Positions 61,801-64,000 of a DNA stretch of 64,000 nt are shown here, piece by piece. Under the pieces are notes generated by a model, which searched no databases, was not told where the DNA came from, and saw only the letters and a program-made list of their open reading frames with translations. How positions within the stretch are numbered: the first letter of the stretch is position 1; each line of letters starts with the position of its first letter. The stretch is taken from NCBI GenBank assembly GCA_964036275.1, contig OZ038435.1:26889521-26953520 (forward strand), written 5' to 3'. The translations under genes were made by a program, and so were the position numbers. Origin of the DNA: Litoditis marina. Its lineage: Eukaryota; Nematoda; Chromadorea; Rhabditida; Rhabditidae.

Positions 61801-64000
61801 CCGCAGCACTTCAACCCCCCACCCAAGCTAAAACCTGGAAATCTAGGAGAGGGGGGGGGGGGTTAAAAATCAACTTCGACATTTACTGTTTACCCCCCAC
61901 CTGGGTCGGCGGGGGGTAGAACTTCAATGGTGGGGGGTCAAACTTCAACGAGTGGGGGGCTGAACTTCAATACCGGAAATGTTTACTTTTTACCCCCCAC
62001 CCTCAAACTTTTGTATTGCAAGTGATAAATTGAATTATCACCCCCCGGTGGGGGGGGGTCAAACTACAATTCCCCAAACGCAATACAAATTCAGAAAGGT
62101 GGGGGGTAAAAAGTCAATGTTCCCAACATTTCATTAAAAAGTATTCTCGTATTAGATTCGAAATGTGTTTAGGTGTCGTTGGAGTCATCTCTGCCTTCAA
62201 CTTCCCCTGTGCCGTGTTCGGATGGAACAGTGCTATCGCCATGGCCACTGGTAATGCCACCATCTGGAAGCCAGCTCCTTCTACACCTCTCACGGCTATC
62301 GCTCTCACCAAGTAATCACTTTGAGACTCAAGTTTGAGGTTATCATCGAATTATACTGGTTAGAAAGAACATCTGAAATTGTTCAGCAATATCCGAATAA
62401 TGTCCAGAATAACAAGAACGGTAGCGAAATAGCTCAGCGTAGCTCACGTTGCAGCCTCTGTGTATTCATACATCCTTTCCCTCCTTAATATTTTGGGTGT
62501 AGGCGTATAGGAGTTCACGAGTTCACGTCTGTGTTTACAGGATCTGCGAGAGTGTCCTCATCGAGAACAACTTGCCCGGAGCTCTGTGCTCTCTTGTCTG
62601 TGGAGAAGTCAGTTTTTCGATTTTTTACTCCGTTTTCGAATATCTAGTAAAAGACCTGTAGATGCGTGGTGTCAAAGTCAGTGCAAGGTGGTGGCAACGA
62701 ATGTCCTTTTACTACCATGTAGAACCCTTTGCCCAAATCTTCGGACCAAAAACAGGGGGGTTTTTCTCAAAACGCTGAGCATTTAGGATATGGTTACGTA
62801 TCACAATGACGAAGCTTATCAATTGACCGAGACTGATACCCACAGCCATCACTCCAGTGGGGGTTTCTATTTATAATAGTGTTTCGGCTTTGATCTGCTT
62901 TTGACCACTGGAAACACTACTTTTTAAGGCCGATGTTGGACAAGCCCTCGTACAGGACAAGAATGTCGACCTCGTTTCTTTCACCGGATCCACGGAAGTT
63001 GGTCGCATTGTCGGACAACAGGTTCAGGCCCGCTTCGGAAAGGTTTGTTGTGAATAGTCGCCTATTTTTCCCATTGTATTGTTCACTTCGAAAGATTACT
63101 AATATTCTTGTTTCCAGCACCTTCTGGAACTCGGGGGTAACAACGCCATCATTGTCAATGATGACGCCGATCTCAGCATGGTTGTCCCTGCTACAGTCTT
63201 CTCTGCCATTGGTACCGCTGGACAAAGGTCAGTGTTTCAGATTAAGTTAGTTGTGATATTAGTGACCTGCACTATGTGTATTCATATCACATCCAGATAT
63301 ATGAATTGTTATTTTTAGATGCACGTCTACTCGTCGTATCCTGGTTCACGAGAAGGTCTATGACACCGTCATCGAACGTGTCATCAAGGCCTACGCTCAG
63401 TTCGAGAACCGTATTGGAGATCCACTTGACGCCAACACCATCATCGGTCCTCTTCACAACGAGCAAGCTGTTCTGAAGTACAAGGTAATTCCGCCTTTGA
63501 TGTTGCCCAGTCCGAGAAAACCTTTTTGTTTTTGTGGTCATCTCTTTGAAAACCGGTAATGATACAATCTATTTGCAGGCATCCGTCGCCGAGGCTATCG
63601 CTAGCGGCGGCAAGGTCGAATACGGAGGAAAGGTTAGAGTTTGGAAAGTTATTGAAGAAATCTTCGTTTACCGTTTAAGGACAGAAGGGATCCAATTGGG
63701 AAACAAGTAGTCAAAAGATGATTGAGAAACAAAGAGTTACTTTTGGTTTCTTCAGGTTGAACGTCTTAATTGAGCTCAGAATTTCTGTTTGAAGTCCATC
63801 TTGTTCAAAAATTTTCTTAAATTCAATAACTCACCGATATTTACTAGACGTTTGCTGTTTTCATCACAGTTATCTTGTTCAGGTTGTGGAGCGTGAGGGT
63901 AACTTCGTCCTTCCCACCGTCATAACTGGACTCCCATACGATGCTCCAGTCATCATGAGAGAGACATTTGCCCCCATTCTCTACGTGTTGAAGTTCAGTA
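58851..64000 (+). CDS. alh-9: ALDH7A1/antiquitin (alpha-aminoadipic semialdehyde dehydrogenase), 5' part
   Basis: This NAD-dependent enzyme oxidises alpha-aminoadipic semialdehyde in lysine breakdown. Exons are 58851..59054, 59332..59394, 59595..59687, 61480..61642, 62173..62311, 62541..62607, 62929..63042, 63118..63227, 63319..63484, 63579..63632 and 63883..>64000. The N-terminus [17 protein letters not shown] looks mitochondrial. A second Met ([11 protein letters not shown]) aligns with the internal start of human ALDH7A1. Family phrases include [52 protein letters not shown] and [10 protein letters not shown]. Catalytic Glu285 lies in LLELGGNN and nucleophile Cys319 in GQRCTS. The window ends within APILYVLKF, so the C-terminal part is missing. 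Intron 59688-61479 holds composite element copy C, and intron 61643-62172 a G-run-rich element. Confidence 0.97.
59733..61402 (+). mobile_element. Composite GGCGCC/foldback element, copy C
   Basis: The copy runs from A|TCGCGCGGAGCGCGAAGCGC to CCCCCACTTTTTACTAA|T and is nearly identical to copy B at 44610-46587. It lacks about 300 bp present in B (about 45291-45590). The palindromic tail spans about 61017-61402. It sits in ALDH7A1 intron 3. The high identity implies recent movement or gene conversion. Confidence 0.85.
61756..62128. mobile_element. G/C-run-rich element with inverted ends
   Basis: The left end GGGAAAATTGAAGTATCGCC, CCCCAC is mirrored by GGTGGGGGGTAAAAAGTCAA, TGTTCCC on the right. 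Between them at least ten runs of six or more G or C alternate with AACTTCAA, for example a G10 run near 61852. It is non-coding, in an ALDH7A1 intron, with G-quadruplex potential on both strands. Confidence 0.65.

Overview
This window is eukaryotic and almost certainly from a nematode. Every recognisable gene is split into many short exons (mostly 50-200 bp) by GT-AG introns ending in TTTCAG-like acceptors. Several first exons sit just downstream of such an acceptor, as expected for spliced-leader trans-splicing. The visible Prp19 protein reads like the Caenorhabditis orthologue. No bacterial, phage or CRISPR features were seen.

Layout: (1) 1-20522, plus strand, four tightly spaced genes: the 3' part of PRP19 (1-3065), an Ulp1/SENP SUMO protease (3424-10129), an ornithine-type mitochondrial carrier (10781-13360) and glycyl-tRNA synthetase (13747-20522). 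As I recall it, this is the order of C. elegans T10F2.4-.3-.2-.1 (prp-19, ulp-1, an SLC25A15-like carrier, gars-1), so it is probably a conserved operon. (2) 21719-46774, plus strand: one 25-kb gene for the NUP98-NUP96 precursor, its introns enlarged by foldback, TIR and composite repeats. (3) 47146-51971, minus strand: proteasome lid subunit RPN6/PSMD11, convergent with NUP98-96. (4) 52832-56973, plus strand, divergent from RPN6: a secreted M28 peptidase-like protein lacking several catalytic residues. (5) 58851-64000, plus strand: the 5' part of ALDH7A1/antiquitin, cut by the window end.

Most genes are housekeeping: splicing and ubiquitin ligation (PRP19), SUMO removal and maturation (SENP), mitochondrial ornithine transport, translation in two compartments (GlyRS), the nuclear pore (NUP98/96), the proteasome (RPN6) and lysine catabolism (ALDH7A1). 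They share location rather than one pathway.

The most unusual material is in introns. A composite repeat family has a GCGCGGAGCGCGAAGCGC head, GGCGCC-rich or TGACGTCA-rich internal modules and a long palindromic tail. It is present in four copies: two almost identical, one diverged and one inverted with different internal repeats. There is also a 1.19-kb TIR element flanked by TAA, a dispersed ~160-bp TIR family, a tRNA-related SINE-like repeat in two copies, a G-run-rich element and many simple foldbacks. Exon joins were made by eye using splice consensus, reading-frame continuity and remembered homologues. Splice positions may be off by a few bases, and no database search was run.
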